This document shows, piece by piece, positions 1-7,231 of a DNA stretch of 32,517 nt (positions are counted from its first letter, which is position 1; the number at the start of each line of letters is the position of its first letter). This DNA comes from Dysgonamonadaceae bacterium. GTDB taxonomy: Bacteria > Bacteroidota > Bacteroidia > Bacteroidales > Azobacteroidaceae. The notes below the pieces were generated by a model that did not search any database, was not told the DNA's origin, and worked only from the letters and a program-made list of their open reading frames with translations. The DNA lies in the NCBI GenBank assembly GCA_031272085.1, contig JAISUN010000008.1, positions 1 to 32,517 on the forward strand, given 5' to 3'. A program made the translations under genes and the position numbers.

Positions 1-296
1 ACGTCGATATGGGACCTCTGTTCCAGACGCCGGAAGAGGCTGCCCGTCAGGCAGTTGAGAACGACGTTCACGTTCTCGGCGTATCGTCGCTCGCAGCGGG
101 ACACAAAACGCTCGTGCCGCAGGTAATCGCAGAATTGAAGAAACTCGGTCGCGAAGACATCCTCGTGGTCGCAGGCGGCGTAATCCCCCCGCAGGACTAC
201 GACTACCTCTACAAAGCAGGCGTAGCGGCGATTTTCGGACCTGGAACTCCCGTAGCGCAGGCAGCAATCGCTATTTTGGAGTTGCTGTTGGCGTAA
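1..296 (+). CDS. Methylmalonyl-CoA mutase large subunit, C-terminal fragment (cut by window edge)
   Basis: The visible 97 codons, read from base 3, are the end of the cobalamin-binding domain of methylmalonyl-CoA mutase, which interconverts succinyl-CoA and (R)-methylmalonyl-CoA in the propionate pathway. The diagnostic stretches are [45 protein letters not shown] and [11 protein letters not shown], all characteristic of the large (catalytic) subunit. The cobalamin-ligating DxHxxG motif and the catalytic barrel would lie to the left of the window. Translation ends in a TAA stop at 294-296, just ahead of a strong terminator, so this is the last gene of its transcript. In Bacteroidota the large and small subunits are usually adjacent genes. 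The family call is secure. The only uncertainty is what lies outside the window. Confidence 0.93.
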   Translation, partial: VDMGPLFQTPEEAARQAVENDVHVLGVSSLAAGHKTLVPQVIAELKKLGREDILVVAGGVIPPQDYDYLYKAGVAAIFGPGTPVAQAAIAILELLLA

Positions 297-315
297 TTGC
301 TAAAACGCTGTTGTT

Positions 316-352
316 AAACCTGTTAGGTTTTCAAAACCTAACAGGTTTTTTT
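316..352. terminator. Bidirectional intrinsic terminator between convergent genes
   Basis: A perfect inverted repeat pairs 316-327 with 337-348. The intervening TTTT/AAAA can shorten the loop further. A run of T follows at 346-352 on the plus strand and a matching A-run on the left serves the minus strand. It lies between the stop of the mutase gene (plus) and the stop of the DUF58 gene (minus), so it can end both transcripts. Confidence 0.85.
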
Positions 353-364
353 GGAAAAAACATC

Positions 365-1678
365 CTAAATCCGCCCGCGAGCCTTCATTTCCAAATACTT
401 GTTAATCAGATTTACGGACAGGTTTGCCGGTTCGGTCAGGAGCGTATAGACGCCGTATTGCCGCAGTTTGAGGGCAACAAGTTGCTTGTCGTAGAGAAAT
501 TTTGAGGCAACTACTTGCCTATAATAGCCTTCGGTAGTGGTTTGCGGCGAATCGGCAAAAGATTTCATCTCTACGTCCTCGAAGAAAACAGTCAGAACTG
601 CGTGTTTTTGAGCAAGTTGGCGCAGATATTCGAGTTGTCGGCTGACGCCCGCAACGGTATCGAAATTGGTATAAACGACCAAAAGGCTGCGTTTGCTGAT
701 ATGCTTGTTAATATGCACGCACAGAGCCGAATAGTCGCTTTCTCCGAAAGTTGTTTGCTGCTGGTAAAGGCTGTCGAGGATACGTTGCATCTGGCCGGTT
801 TGTTTGGAGGCGGGAATAAATGTTTCAAAATCTTCTGCAAAGGTCGCAAGTCCGGCTTTGTCGTCTTTCCGAATGGCGACGTACGACAGCGCTAATGAGG
901 CGTTTATGGCATAGTCGAGCAGCGTCATTCCGCGAAAAGCGCTCTGCATAATGCGTCCCTTGTCGATAATGCTGTAAATCTGTTGCGAGCGTTCGTCCTG
1001 ATAAACGTTTACCATCGGGAAATGCCGACGGGCGCTGGCTTTCCAGTTGATTGAGCGGTAGTCGTCGCCGGAAATATATTCTTTAATTGATTCAAATTCA
1101 GTATTTTGGCCTATACGGCGGATGCGTTTTATGCCCATTTCGGTCAGGTTGTTGTGGATAGCCATAAATTCGTATTTGTTGAGCATTACATACGATGGGT
1201 AAACCGCTATGTATGCCGGTTTTGAGCATTTTATACGCCGGCTGGCCAACCCTATTTCAGTTGAAACATAAAGCAGGATAAGGCCGAATCCGTACTCGCC
1301 GCGCACCACCGGCCGAAGGTTGTATTTTATAATTTCCTTGCCGCCCAAAGGTATTTTGCACTTGAAAAGCACGTCGCGACGCTGAAAAATAACCGGAATC
1401 TCGTCGATTATTTCGGCGCGGACGGCAAAAGGCAGGTAATTTTCGACCACAAGGCGAACTTCATTGTCGTCGCCGTTGGAAAAACGGGGTGCGCAATAGC
1501 GCTCGGCGTCGCAGGCTTTTCCTTTCATCCACAACAAGATACATTCTGTTGCGGTCAGCAGAAGCAGTAAGGCTGCGCCGATTTTTCCCGCCTCAAAAGC
1601 GGCAGGAAAAACAAAGCCTGTCATTAGCAGCGCAATAATGGCTAATCCCGCAATATAGAAGCGTTTAGTCAGAAACAT
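365..1678 (-). CDS. DUF58 domain-containing membrane protein
   Basis: A 437-residue protein. Two hydrophobic segments near the N-terminus (about residues 8-28 and 32-50) anchor a large soluble part. The DUF58 hallmark lies near the middle: ESIKEYISGDDYRSINWKAS followed by ARR, then an Ile-rich strand, which together form the start of a von Willebrand A-like fold. DUF58 proteins are almost always encoded next to a MoxR AAA+ ATPase and are thought to be its partner or adaptor, with the ATPase acting on proteins at the membrane. Here it is the last gene of the minus-strand operon, one base after the MoxR stop codon, which suggests translational coupling. The family assignment is firm and the molecular function of the family remains unknown. 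Confidence 0.9.
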   Translation of the reverse strand: MFLTKRFYIAGLAIIALLMTGFVFPAAFEAGKIGAALLLLLTATECILLWMKGKACDAERYCAPRFSNGDDNEVRLVVENYLPFAVRAEIIDEIPVIFQRRDVLFKCKIPLGGKEIIKYNLRPVVRGEYGFGLILLYVSTEIGLASRRIKCSKPAYIAVYPSYVMLNKYEFMAIHNNLTEMGIKRIRRIGQNTEFESIKEYISGDDYRSINWKASARRHFPMVNVYQDERSQQIYSIIDKGRIMQSAFRGMTLLDYAINASLALSYVAIRKDDKAGLATFAEDFETFIPASKQTGQMQRILDSLYQQQTTFGESDYSALCVHINKHISKRSLLVVYTNFDTVAGVSRQLEYLRQLAQKHAVLTVFFEDVEMKSFADSPQTTTEGYYRQVVASKFLYDKQLVALKLRQYGVYTLLTEPANLSVNLINKYLEMKARGRI

Positions 1679-1679
1679 T

Positions 1680-2651
1680 TTATTTTGGAACCTCCACTTT
1701 TTCCATCAGTCTTTGGATGACTTTTATCGGGGTATGACCTTCCATTTCGGCCTCGGCGGTCAGCAGGATACGGTGTTGAAGCACGCTCACAGCCGCTGTT
1801 TTGACGTCTTCCGGCGTAACAAAATTGCGGCCTTGCAGCAGAGCAAAAGCCTTTGAGGCCTGCAAAAGCGCAACGGAAGCGCGTGGCGAAGCGCCGAGAA
1901 AAACAGCCTTACTGCTGCGCGTCTGCTGAATAAGGGCTGCAATATAGGTCAGCAACGTAGGTTCTACATAAACTTTTTCCACGAAGCCGAACATCTGCAA
2001 CAGGTCGGAGCGCGAGATAACCGGCTTAACATCTTCGAGTTGTGTCAGGCGGGCATTGCGGTTGTGCCGTTCTAAAATTTCAACTTCCTCGTCGAGCGAG
2101 GGATAAGGAACGTTAATTTTCATCATAAAACGGTCTAACTGCGCTTCGGGAAGTTTGTACGTACCTTCCTGTTCCACAGGGTTTTGCGTAGCGATGATGG
2201 TGTAAATCGGACTCATCGGATGGCGGACGCCGTCGATAGTCGCCTGCCGCTCTTCCATAACCTCGAACAGCGCCGACTGCGTTTTGGCGGGAGCGCGGTT
2301 GATTTCGTCGGCCAGCACAATATCGGCAAAAACCGGGCCGGCGTGGAAGTTAAACTCGCTGGTTTTCAGGTTGAAAACCGAAGTTCCGAGTACGTCCGAA
2401 GGCATAAGGTCGGGAGTGAACTGGATTCGCGAAAAATCGGCGTCAATAAGTTTGGCCAACATTCTGGCTATAAGCGTTTTAGCCACGCCCGGAACACCCT
2501 CTATCAGAACATGTCCGCGAGCCAGAATTGCCGCTAAAATCAGTTCGACCTGCCGCTCTTGACCGACAATCACGCTGCCGATGGCGGTTTTCAGTTGCTC
2601 AACCTTTTCTGCGAAAGGCATTAAGTCGATAATTTCATTATTTGTTTCCAT
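1680..2651 (-). CDS. MoxR-family AAA+ ATPase
   Basis: A 323-residue AAA+ ATPase of the MoxR branch. Walker A is GVPGVAKT (residues 52-59), Walker B is DIVLADE (110-116) followed by INRAPAKTQSALFEVMEE, sensor 1 is ATQNP (154-158), and the arginine-finger region is LPEAQLDRF (about 167-175). Length and motifs are standard for the family, which acts as a chaperone in maturing or activating partner proteins. It lies between DUF4350 (5 bases upstream) and DUF58 (directly downstream). That position fits a membrane-associated chaperone complex in which DUF58 and the other operon products are partners. No motif is missing, so the ATPase should be active. Its client protein cannot be read from the sequence. 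Confidence 0.94.
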   Translation of the reverse strand: METNNEIIDLMPFAEKVEQLKTAIGSVIVGQERQVELILAAILARGHVLIEGVPGVAKTLIARMLAKLIDADFSRIQFTPDLMPSDVLGTSVFNLKTSEFNFHAGPVFADIVLADEINRAPAKTQSALFEVMEERQATIDGVRHPMSPIYTIIATQNPVEQEGTYKLPEAQLDRFMMKINVPYPSLDEEVEILERHNRNARLTQLEDVKPVISRSDLLQMFGFVEKVYVEPTLLTYIAALIQQTRSSKAVFLGASPRASVALLQASKAFALLQGRNFVTPEDVKTAAVSVLQHRILLTAEAEMEGHTPIKVIQRLMEKVEVPK

Positions 2652-2656
2652 AAAGA

Positions 2657-3916
2657 TTATATTTTCATTGCTTTCAAAATTTTAGTCAATCCGTCGATAT
2701 ATTTTTTCAATTCACGGTCGTTAATGTAATACTCCGAAAGCGAAGATTTAAGATTTTCAAACAGGGTTTGAACTTCTTCGATTTCGAGGCCTGTTTTGTC
2801 GGCAATACGCTTGTAACCAGATTCTTGCGGAATATCGTTTTCAAATTCGATTCCGGTTTGCGATTTCATTTCTGCCGCGAAATATTTCAATTTCAGGCGG
2901 ATAATTTCCACATTGTCGTGCTGCCCGTAGTAGAGGTTCCCAATCAGTTGCATAAATCCGAAAGAGCGGTTCACTGGCGGGTTTACGACCGGAATTACTC
3001 TTTGCCGTCGCCGTGCTGTGAAAACCATAAACAGGATAATCAGGATGAGCGCCGAATAGATTGCCCAGTGCAGAGGCGGCTCCGAAAGCGCGTAGCGGAG
3101 CGGACTTCTCGATTCTTCAAAATATTTTCCGTAGGCCTCGATTCGCGACAGCGGACGGCCTTTCATCGCCGAGAGCAGGCGGAAAGCATAAGCGGCATTG
3201 TCCTTGTCGAGCATCCCGTAATTAGTGAACAGCAGCGGAGTTGAGCAGATGATAAGTTCGCCTTTGCCGAGCGAAAGGCGCAGCGCAAGCGGCCTGTTTT
3301 CGCTGTTCCATGCTAAATAAGTCAATGAGTTACTGAGGATTGGAATATTTTTATATGAATATTCTTCGTCTTCGTCGTTTTTAACATATTCTTGTTTAAA
3401 GGGCTGCAAATAAGTTGAATGAGTATCTTCAAAAACGCTGAAAATGCGCTCCGGAGCGATAGTATCGACGCCTGTAAAAATGCTGTCGCGCCGCATTTTA
3501 TTTCCGCTTTTATATCTATAAAAATAATCCTGGTCGTAACTAAATTTAAGGCTGTCCGTCAGGCTGTAAGGAAAACGTTGAGCGCAAATCATTATCCGGC
3601 AGCCTGTTTCGACAAGTTTAAACATATAGTCGGCGTCGATTTCTTCAAACTGCAAATTGTCTTCTACCACAAGAAAAGCGCGGTTGGAAGTGAGCGAATC
3701 TTCCGCGTAAATTTGGTAAAACGTCTTATTAATAACCTGATAATCAGGCAACGAACTCGACATCACATCGTCGAAAACATAGCATCCGAAAGGTTCGCGG
3801 TCGTTCTTGTAGAAAGTTGGCTTCCACGAAAAGCGGTGCGGAGCCGTCAGTTGAAACAGGAACAACAGGACGACGACCGCTCCCAAAATCAGCATATATA
3901 GACGGCTGCCGGTCAT
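2657..3916 (-). CDS. DUF4350 domain-containing membrane protein
   Basis: A 419-residue protein with an N-terminal hydrophobic segment (about residues 5-23), a large extracytoplasmic region, and a second transmembrane helix at about 283-301 followed at once by a basic TARRRQR stop-transfer stretch and a cytoplasmic tail of about 110 residues. This layout, and its position before moxR, match the DUF4350 family of MoxR operons. Its start codon overlaps the stop of the upstream DUF4129 gene by four bases (ATGA arrangement), which points to coupled translation. The DUF4350 region resembles a glutamine-amidotransferase-like fold in some descriptions of the family, but no catalytic residues can be assigned here. 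A partner or scaffold role in the MoxR system is inference from context. Confidence 0.8.
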   Translation of the reverse strand: MTGSRLYMLILGAVVVLLFLFQLTAPHRFSWKPTFYKNDREPFGCYVFDDVMSSSLPDYQVINKTFYQIYAEDSLTSNRAFLVVEDNLQFEEIDADYMFKLVETGCRIMICAQRFPYSLTDSLKFSYDQDYFYRYKSGNKMRRDSIFTGVDTIAPERIFSVFEDTHSTYLQPFKQEYVKNDEDEEYSYKNIPILSNSLTYLAWNSENRPLALRLSLGKGELIICSTPLLFTNYGMLDKDNAAYAFRLLSAMKGRPLSRIEAYGKYFEESRSPLRYALSEPPLHWAIYSALILIILFMVFTARRRQRVIPVVNPPVNRSFGFMQLIGNLYYGQHDNVEIIRLKLKYFAAEMKSQTGIEFENDIPQESGYKRIADKTGLEIEEVQTLFENLKSSLSEYYINDRELKKYIDGLTKILKAMKI

Positions 3917-4533
3917 AACATTTTCTTTATTTCATCCAGCAATTCCCGCATCCTATCGAACAGCGCTTCCGATGCGGGATAGTTGCCGTAGCGGACTTCC
4001 AAAAAACTGTTGGTCAGTTCGCGGAAAGCGGGCTTCATACTGGCACGGCCGAGTTCGTAATAATATTCTGTCGGCGTTTTGTGTATTTGCCAGTTAATCA
4101 GGTTGTTATCCGACAGATAGCGCAGAGTTTGCAGATATTTCAGCCTGACCGCAAGACGGTAATCGCCTTTTTCAATAGCCTGTTCTATTTCCCGCTCAAA
4201 ATCAATGGAATGGATGTTTTCTTCCAGAGTTTCGTAATCAAGCCCGCCGAGCCGACGGTTGCGCATAAAGAGTTCAGGCCGTTTAAGATACAGAAAATAC
4301 AGGGACGCCGCAATGATAATTATGAAAATCGTAATCATCAGCGGCGTTGTCACATTGCTCCCGAATTTCCCGCCGAAAATACTGTTAATCAGGCGGTTGA
4401 ACCAGCCCGAAATTATATCGAAAATCGAAGGTTCAGGCAGATTCAACTGCGAATTGTAGTCAAAAGCAGGGTCGGCCTGATATTTGGCTATTTTCGCGGT
4501 ATCGAAAGCAATTGTATCTGCCTGAATATTCAT
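3913..4533 (-). CDS. DUF4129 domain-containing membrane protein
   Basis: A 206-residue protein. A short N-terminal region (about 1-60) that may lie outside the membrane precedes one strong transmembrane helix (about residues 64-84, rich in Ile) and a cytoplasmic C-terminal domain. The latter has the DUF4129 pattern: repeated amphipathic helices with AIEKGDYRLAVRLKYLQTLR, a Leu-Ile-Asn-Trp turn, and TPTEYYYEL. DUF4129 domains are common in bacterial MoxR/DUF58 and transglutaminase-like operons and have no established activity. The gene follows the polytopic membrane protein by three bases and overlaps the DUF4350 gene by four. No obvious signal peptide was found at the very N-terminus, so the membrane topology is uncertain. 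Confidence 0.8.
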   Translation of the reverse strand: MNIQADTIAFDTAKIAKYQADPAFDYNSQLNLPEPSIFDIISGWFNRLINSIFGGKFGSNVTTPLMITIFIIIIAASLYFLYLKRPELFMRNRRLGGLDYETLEENIHSIDFEREIEQAIEKGDYRLAVRLKYLQTLRYLSDNNLINWQIHKTPTEYYYELGRASMKPAFRELTNSFLEVRYGNYPASEALFDRMRELLDEIKKML

Positions 4534-4536
4534 AAA

Positions 4537-5490
4537 TTACAAGTTTTCAAAATTTGTAATATCGTAATCGATGGCAACGCCTTCCGCCTCTTCGCGCGTA
4601 CTGAAATAGTGGAAAGCCAGCCCGATAATTGTAATCGTAGATGCGATATATACGCCAAAAGTCTGAATCAATCCCAGAATATAAAGTCCGAATTTAAAGA
4701 TAATCGACTGCGACATAGCGGTCTCGCCGAGGCCTGACATTATCGAACCCGTAATAAGCGCAATATACCATGGCAGCGTTGTAAATATCTGAATAACAGC
4801 GGCTATGAGGCCAAGAACAATCATCAGTCCAAGCACTCCGCCGAAAGTGCGGAATCCGAATCGCCACGCGCGGCCGACGGCTGCAAAGAGCGATGTTTCC
4901 TCCTCGAAAAGATAGATGGGAAGCGTAAGCGACAGCGGAATAAGGCAAATAACGGCAAATATTGTCAGCGGAACAACAATAGCGAGCAGATATTTGGAAA
5001 TCGTTGCGAGCAAAACGGCAATGACCACAAATACTATAATTGCCGCGATATAAAACAGGATTATCGACAATGAACGCCTCGCATTTTTCCACAAGAGGCC
5101 GCTAAAATCGGCGTAAGTTACGCCTGCAAGCCGGTTTTCGCGCCTGCCGTAAGCGTCCATCAGCGCATAAACAAGGCTCGTAATCAGGATTGACGCAACA
5201 AATCCGCATAGCATCATAACTCCGTAAGATAAGCCGAAGCCGGCTATTTCCTGCTGTACCGAGGCTCCGAAGCCGCCCACGCTCGGGTCGGCCATTGCAG
5301 AAAAATTTGCCGCTCCCAAAACCCAGAGATTTTGGGCGTATGCCTGTATCAGACATAGCGGCATCGCAAGGAAAAATGTGTACTTCAACAGCGGTTTCCA
5401 GTTTTCGCGGATAAAATCGAAGGTTGCATTCAATTTTTCGGAAAATGTCCGGCTGCGGTAAAATTCAATTCTGGGTTTTTGACTTTCCAT
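4537..5490 (-). CDS. Polytopic membrane protein of the MoxR operon (unknown function)
   Basis: A 317-residue hydrophobic protein with about six predicted membrane segments, starting with a soluble N-terminus (ESQKPRIEFYRSRTFSEK). The start at 5490 is preferred over an upstream in-frame ATG at 5538 because the extra 16 residues lie inside the preceding gene and the family begins near the MESQK sequence. With this start it overlaps the SpoIIM-like gene by 26 bases. Homologues in Bacteroidota have sometimes been labelled beta-carotene 15,15'-monooxygenase, but nothing in this sequence, such as conserved iron-binding histidines, supports that. Its consistent place between SpoIIM-like and DUF4129 genes suggests it is a membrane component of the same module. 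No specific function is claimed. Confidence 0.75.
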   Translation of the reverse strand: MESQKPRIEFYRSRTFSEKLNATFDFIRENWKPLLKYTFFLAMPLCLIQAYAQNLWVLGAANFSAMADPSVGGFGASVQQEIAGFGLSYGVMMLCGFVASILITSLVYALMDAYGRRENRLAGVTYADFSGLLWKNARRSLSIILFYIAAIIVFVVIAVLLATISKYLLAIVVPLTIFAVICLIPLSLTLPIYLFEEETSLFAAVGRAWRFGFRTFGGVLGLMIVLGLIAAVIQIFTTLPWYIALITGSIMSGLGETAMSQSIIFKFGLYILGLIQTFGVYIASTITIIGLAFHYFSTREEAEGVAIDYDITNFENL

Positions 5491-6442
5491 AATAAACTTT
5501 TTTAGGTAAAATAATATAGTAATAAATGACCATTGCAAGCGAAAATGCGATTATTGCTATCCTTACCGCATCGGGAAATTCGGTGTGGCGGGTAAGGAAA
5601 CTCTCTATAAATCCGGCAGTTAAGAATACCGGAACAAGTCCGGCCGTGATTTTCAAACCCCGTTTTGCGCCCTGTCTGAAAGCGTATCCTCGCGGGTAAG
5701 TTCCGGGGAAAAGCCAGCCGTTGCCCAGCGCGAAACCGGCTGCTCCGGCCACAATGATTGCCGAAATCTCGAAAGTTCCGTGAAGCCAGATTGCAAGCAT
5801 CGAATCGAAACCGACCCCGTATTGGAAAAAGAAAGTCTGGAACGAGCCGACCATTATGCCGTTGAAAAACAGCATATAACCCGTTCCGAAGCCGGTCAGC
5901 AGACCCATAACAAACGTATTGAACGCTACCCGGATATTGTTGAAAACAATGTGCCGGAACATCGGTATTTCGCTCGAATTACCGTAAACAGCCATCGGCT
6001 CGCCGTTTTCGATATTTTGCAAAGTCATATCCACGTAGCCGTTGCCGAGAATCAGGCGGGGAAATTCCTCGTCGTAAAAAGTTGAAACTACGCCGATTAC
6101 AATGCTGACCGCAAAAACAAGGAAAGAATAAAGCAGTTCGCGGCGCGAAAGGTACATCGTTTCCGGGACTTCCTGCGTCCAAAAAGTTATGAATCGCGAA
6201 ACCGGCTCTTTTTTGTTCTTGTACAGATAGTTATGTAGCGCCGATGCTAAATTGTTGAGATACAGACTGATGCGCGAATTTGGATAATGCGAGCGGGCAA
6301 ACGAAAGGTCGGTTGTGATTTCGGAATATGCGTCGGCAAGTTCGCCCGGATTGTAATGGTTTTTCCCGACGGCCTCATCGACAAGTTCTTCCAACGACCT
6401 CCATTTTTCGATATTTCTGCGAATAAAAGATACTTCTTTCAT
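5465..6442 (-). CDS. Stage II sporulation protein M-like (SpoIIM/DUF95) membrane protein
   Basis: A 325-residue membrane protein, first gene of the minus-strand operon. The N-terminal third is soluble and helical (SLEELVDEAVGK, then LADAYSEITTDLSFARSHYP). The rest holds about five to six hydrophobic segments with the SpoIIM-type motifs LLTGFGTGYMLFFNGIMVG and WLHGTFEISAIIVAGAAGF. In spore formers SpoIIM acts with SpoIID and SpoIIP in engulfment. Bacteroidota do not sporulate, so here the fold must have another role. It is encoded divergently from an RDD protein and upstream of MoxR/DUF58 genes, a combination also seen in other phyla, which suggests a shared membrane complex. A good promoter-like element precedes it. 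Confidence 0.87.
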   Translation of the reverse strand: MKEVSFIRRNIEKWRSLEELVDEAVGKNHYNPGELADAYSEITTDLSFARSHYPNSRISLYLNNLASALHNYLYKNKKEPVSRFITFWTQEVPETMYLSRRELLYSFLVFAVSIVIGVVSTFYDEEFPRLILGNGYVDMTLQNIENGEPMAVYGNSSEIPMFRHIVFNNIRVAFNTFVMGLLTGFGTGYMLFFNGIMVGSFQTFFFQYGVGFDSMLAIWLHGTFEISAIIVAGAAGFALGNGWLFPGTYPRGYAFRQGAKRGLKITAGLVPVFLTAGFIESFLTRHTEFPDAVRIAIIAFSLAMVIYYYIILPKKVYYGKSKTQN

Positions 6443-6445
6443 CAG

Positions 6446-6481
6446 TTTTGACGGATATATCTCGCAAAATTAATATATTTG
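6446..6481 (+). promoter_or_regulatory. Probable Bacteroidota-type promoter for the RDD gene
   Basis: TATATTTG at 6474-6481 fits the TAnnTTTG element. A TTTTG sits at 6446-6450, but the 23-base spacing is longer than usual. The element lies about 20 bases before the RDD start codon and is only one base away from the opposing -7 element of the SpoIIM operon, so the two promoters are packed back to back. Confidence 0.45.
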
Positions 6482-6495
6482 CAGAAAAAAACAAA
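6465..6495 (-). promoter_or_regulatory. Bacteroidota-type promoter for the SpoIIM-MoxR-DUF58 operon
   Basis: On the minus strand TTTG (6492-6495) is followed after 19 bases by TAATTTTG (6465-6472), matching the TTTG-N19..21-TAnnTTTG consensus of the Bacteroidota primary sigma factor. It would start transcription about 15-20 bases before the SpoIIM-like ATG. Confidence 0.6.
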
Positions 6496-6500
6496 AAATA

Positions 6501-7217
6501 ATGGCGGAAAATCGAATAATTACAAGTCAATACGTCCAGATAGACCAAACCCCGGCAAGCGTCGGAACGCGCGTCTTTGCCCGCGTAATCGACTATATTT
6601 TAATGTTTTGCTACCTTTACGGACTGTTTAATTTAATAAGCCATTTTTTCCGTTACAGGAGTTATGATTATGAGGTAGTCTTGGTTATTTTTATTCTGCC
6701 GGTTGTATTCTATTCTTTTATTTTTGAGACATTTAACCGCGGGCGCACGCCGGGCAAAATGCTGTTTGGAACGCGGGTTGTGATGCGCGACGGCTCTACG
6801 CCCACGATAGGCGCGTATTTTATGCGCTGGATGCTGTATCTGATTGATTCACAAATGGGAATCGGGATAATTGTGATGCTTGTCAATCAGTCGAATCGGC
6901 GGATTGGCGACATTGCGGCCGGAACGATTGTTATAAAGGAGCGCGACTATCACCGGATTCACGTTTCGCTCGACGAATTTGAGCATTTGAGCCGGAAATA
7001 CAACCCCGTTTTTCCGCAGGCCGAAAACCTGTCGCTCGAACAGATAAACACGATAAACGAGGCGCTCTCGCGCAGCGATGAAAACCGCGAAAGCCGCATC
7101 GCGGCGTTATCCTCGAAAGTTTACGGTTTGTTGAAAATCCCTCCGCAACGCGACGACGAGGCCTTTTTGCGCACTCTGACCCGCGATTTCCAGTATTATG
7201 CTTTGGAAGAGGTGTGA
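6501..7217 (+). CDS. RDD family membrane protein
   Basis: A 238-residue protein. The RDD domain covers roughly residues 18-150, with the Arg and Asp of FARVIDYILMF in the first helix, a second helix around VVLVIFILPVVFYSFIF, the conserved NRGRTPGKMLFGTRVV loop, and the terminal NRRIGDIAAGTIVI segment. A charged soluble C-terminal tail of about 80 residues follows. RDD proteins are small polytopic membrane proteins; some are linked to Na+/H+ exchange or stress, but most are of unknown function. The gene diverges from the SpoIIM/MoxR/DUF58 operon, with which RDD genes are often associated, and ends 14 bases from the convergent barrel gene with no obvious terminator between them. Confidence 0.88.
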   Translation: MAENRIITSQYVQIDQTPASVGTRVFARVIDYILMFCYLYGLFNLISHFFRYRSYDYEVVLVIFILPVVFYSFIFETFNRGRTPGKMLFGTRVVMRDGSTPTIGAYFMRWMLYLIDSQMGIGIIVMLVNQSNRRIGDIAAGTIVIKERDYHRIHVSLDEFEHLSRKYNPVFPQAENLSLEQINTINEALSRSDENRESRIAALSSKVYGLLKIPPQRDDEAFLRTLTRDFQYYALEEV

Positions 7218-7231
7218 GGTGGGGATTTCGT

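Noticed and set aside
4537-5490. Annotation as beta-carotene 15,15'-monooxygenase, used for some homologues
   Set aside because: No iron-binding histidine pattern or catalytic feature is visible. The protein is simply a polytopic membrane protein.
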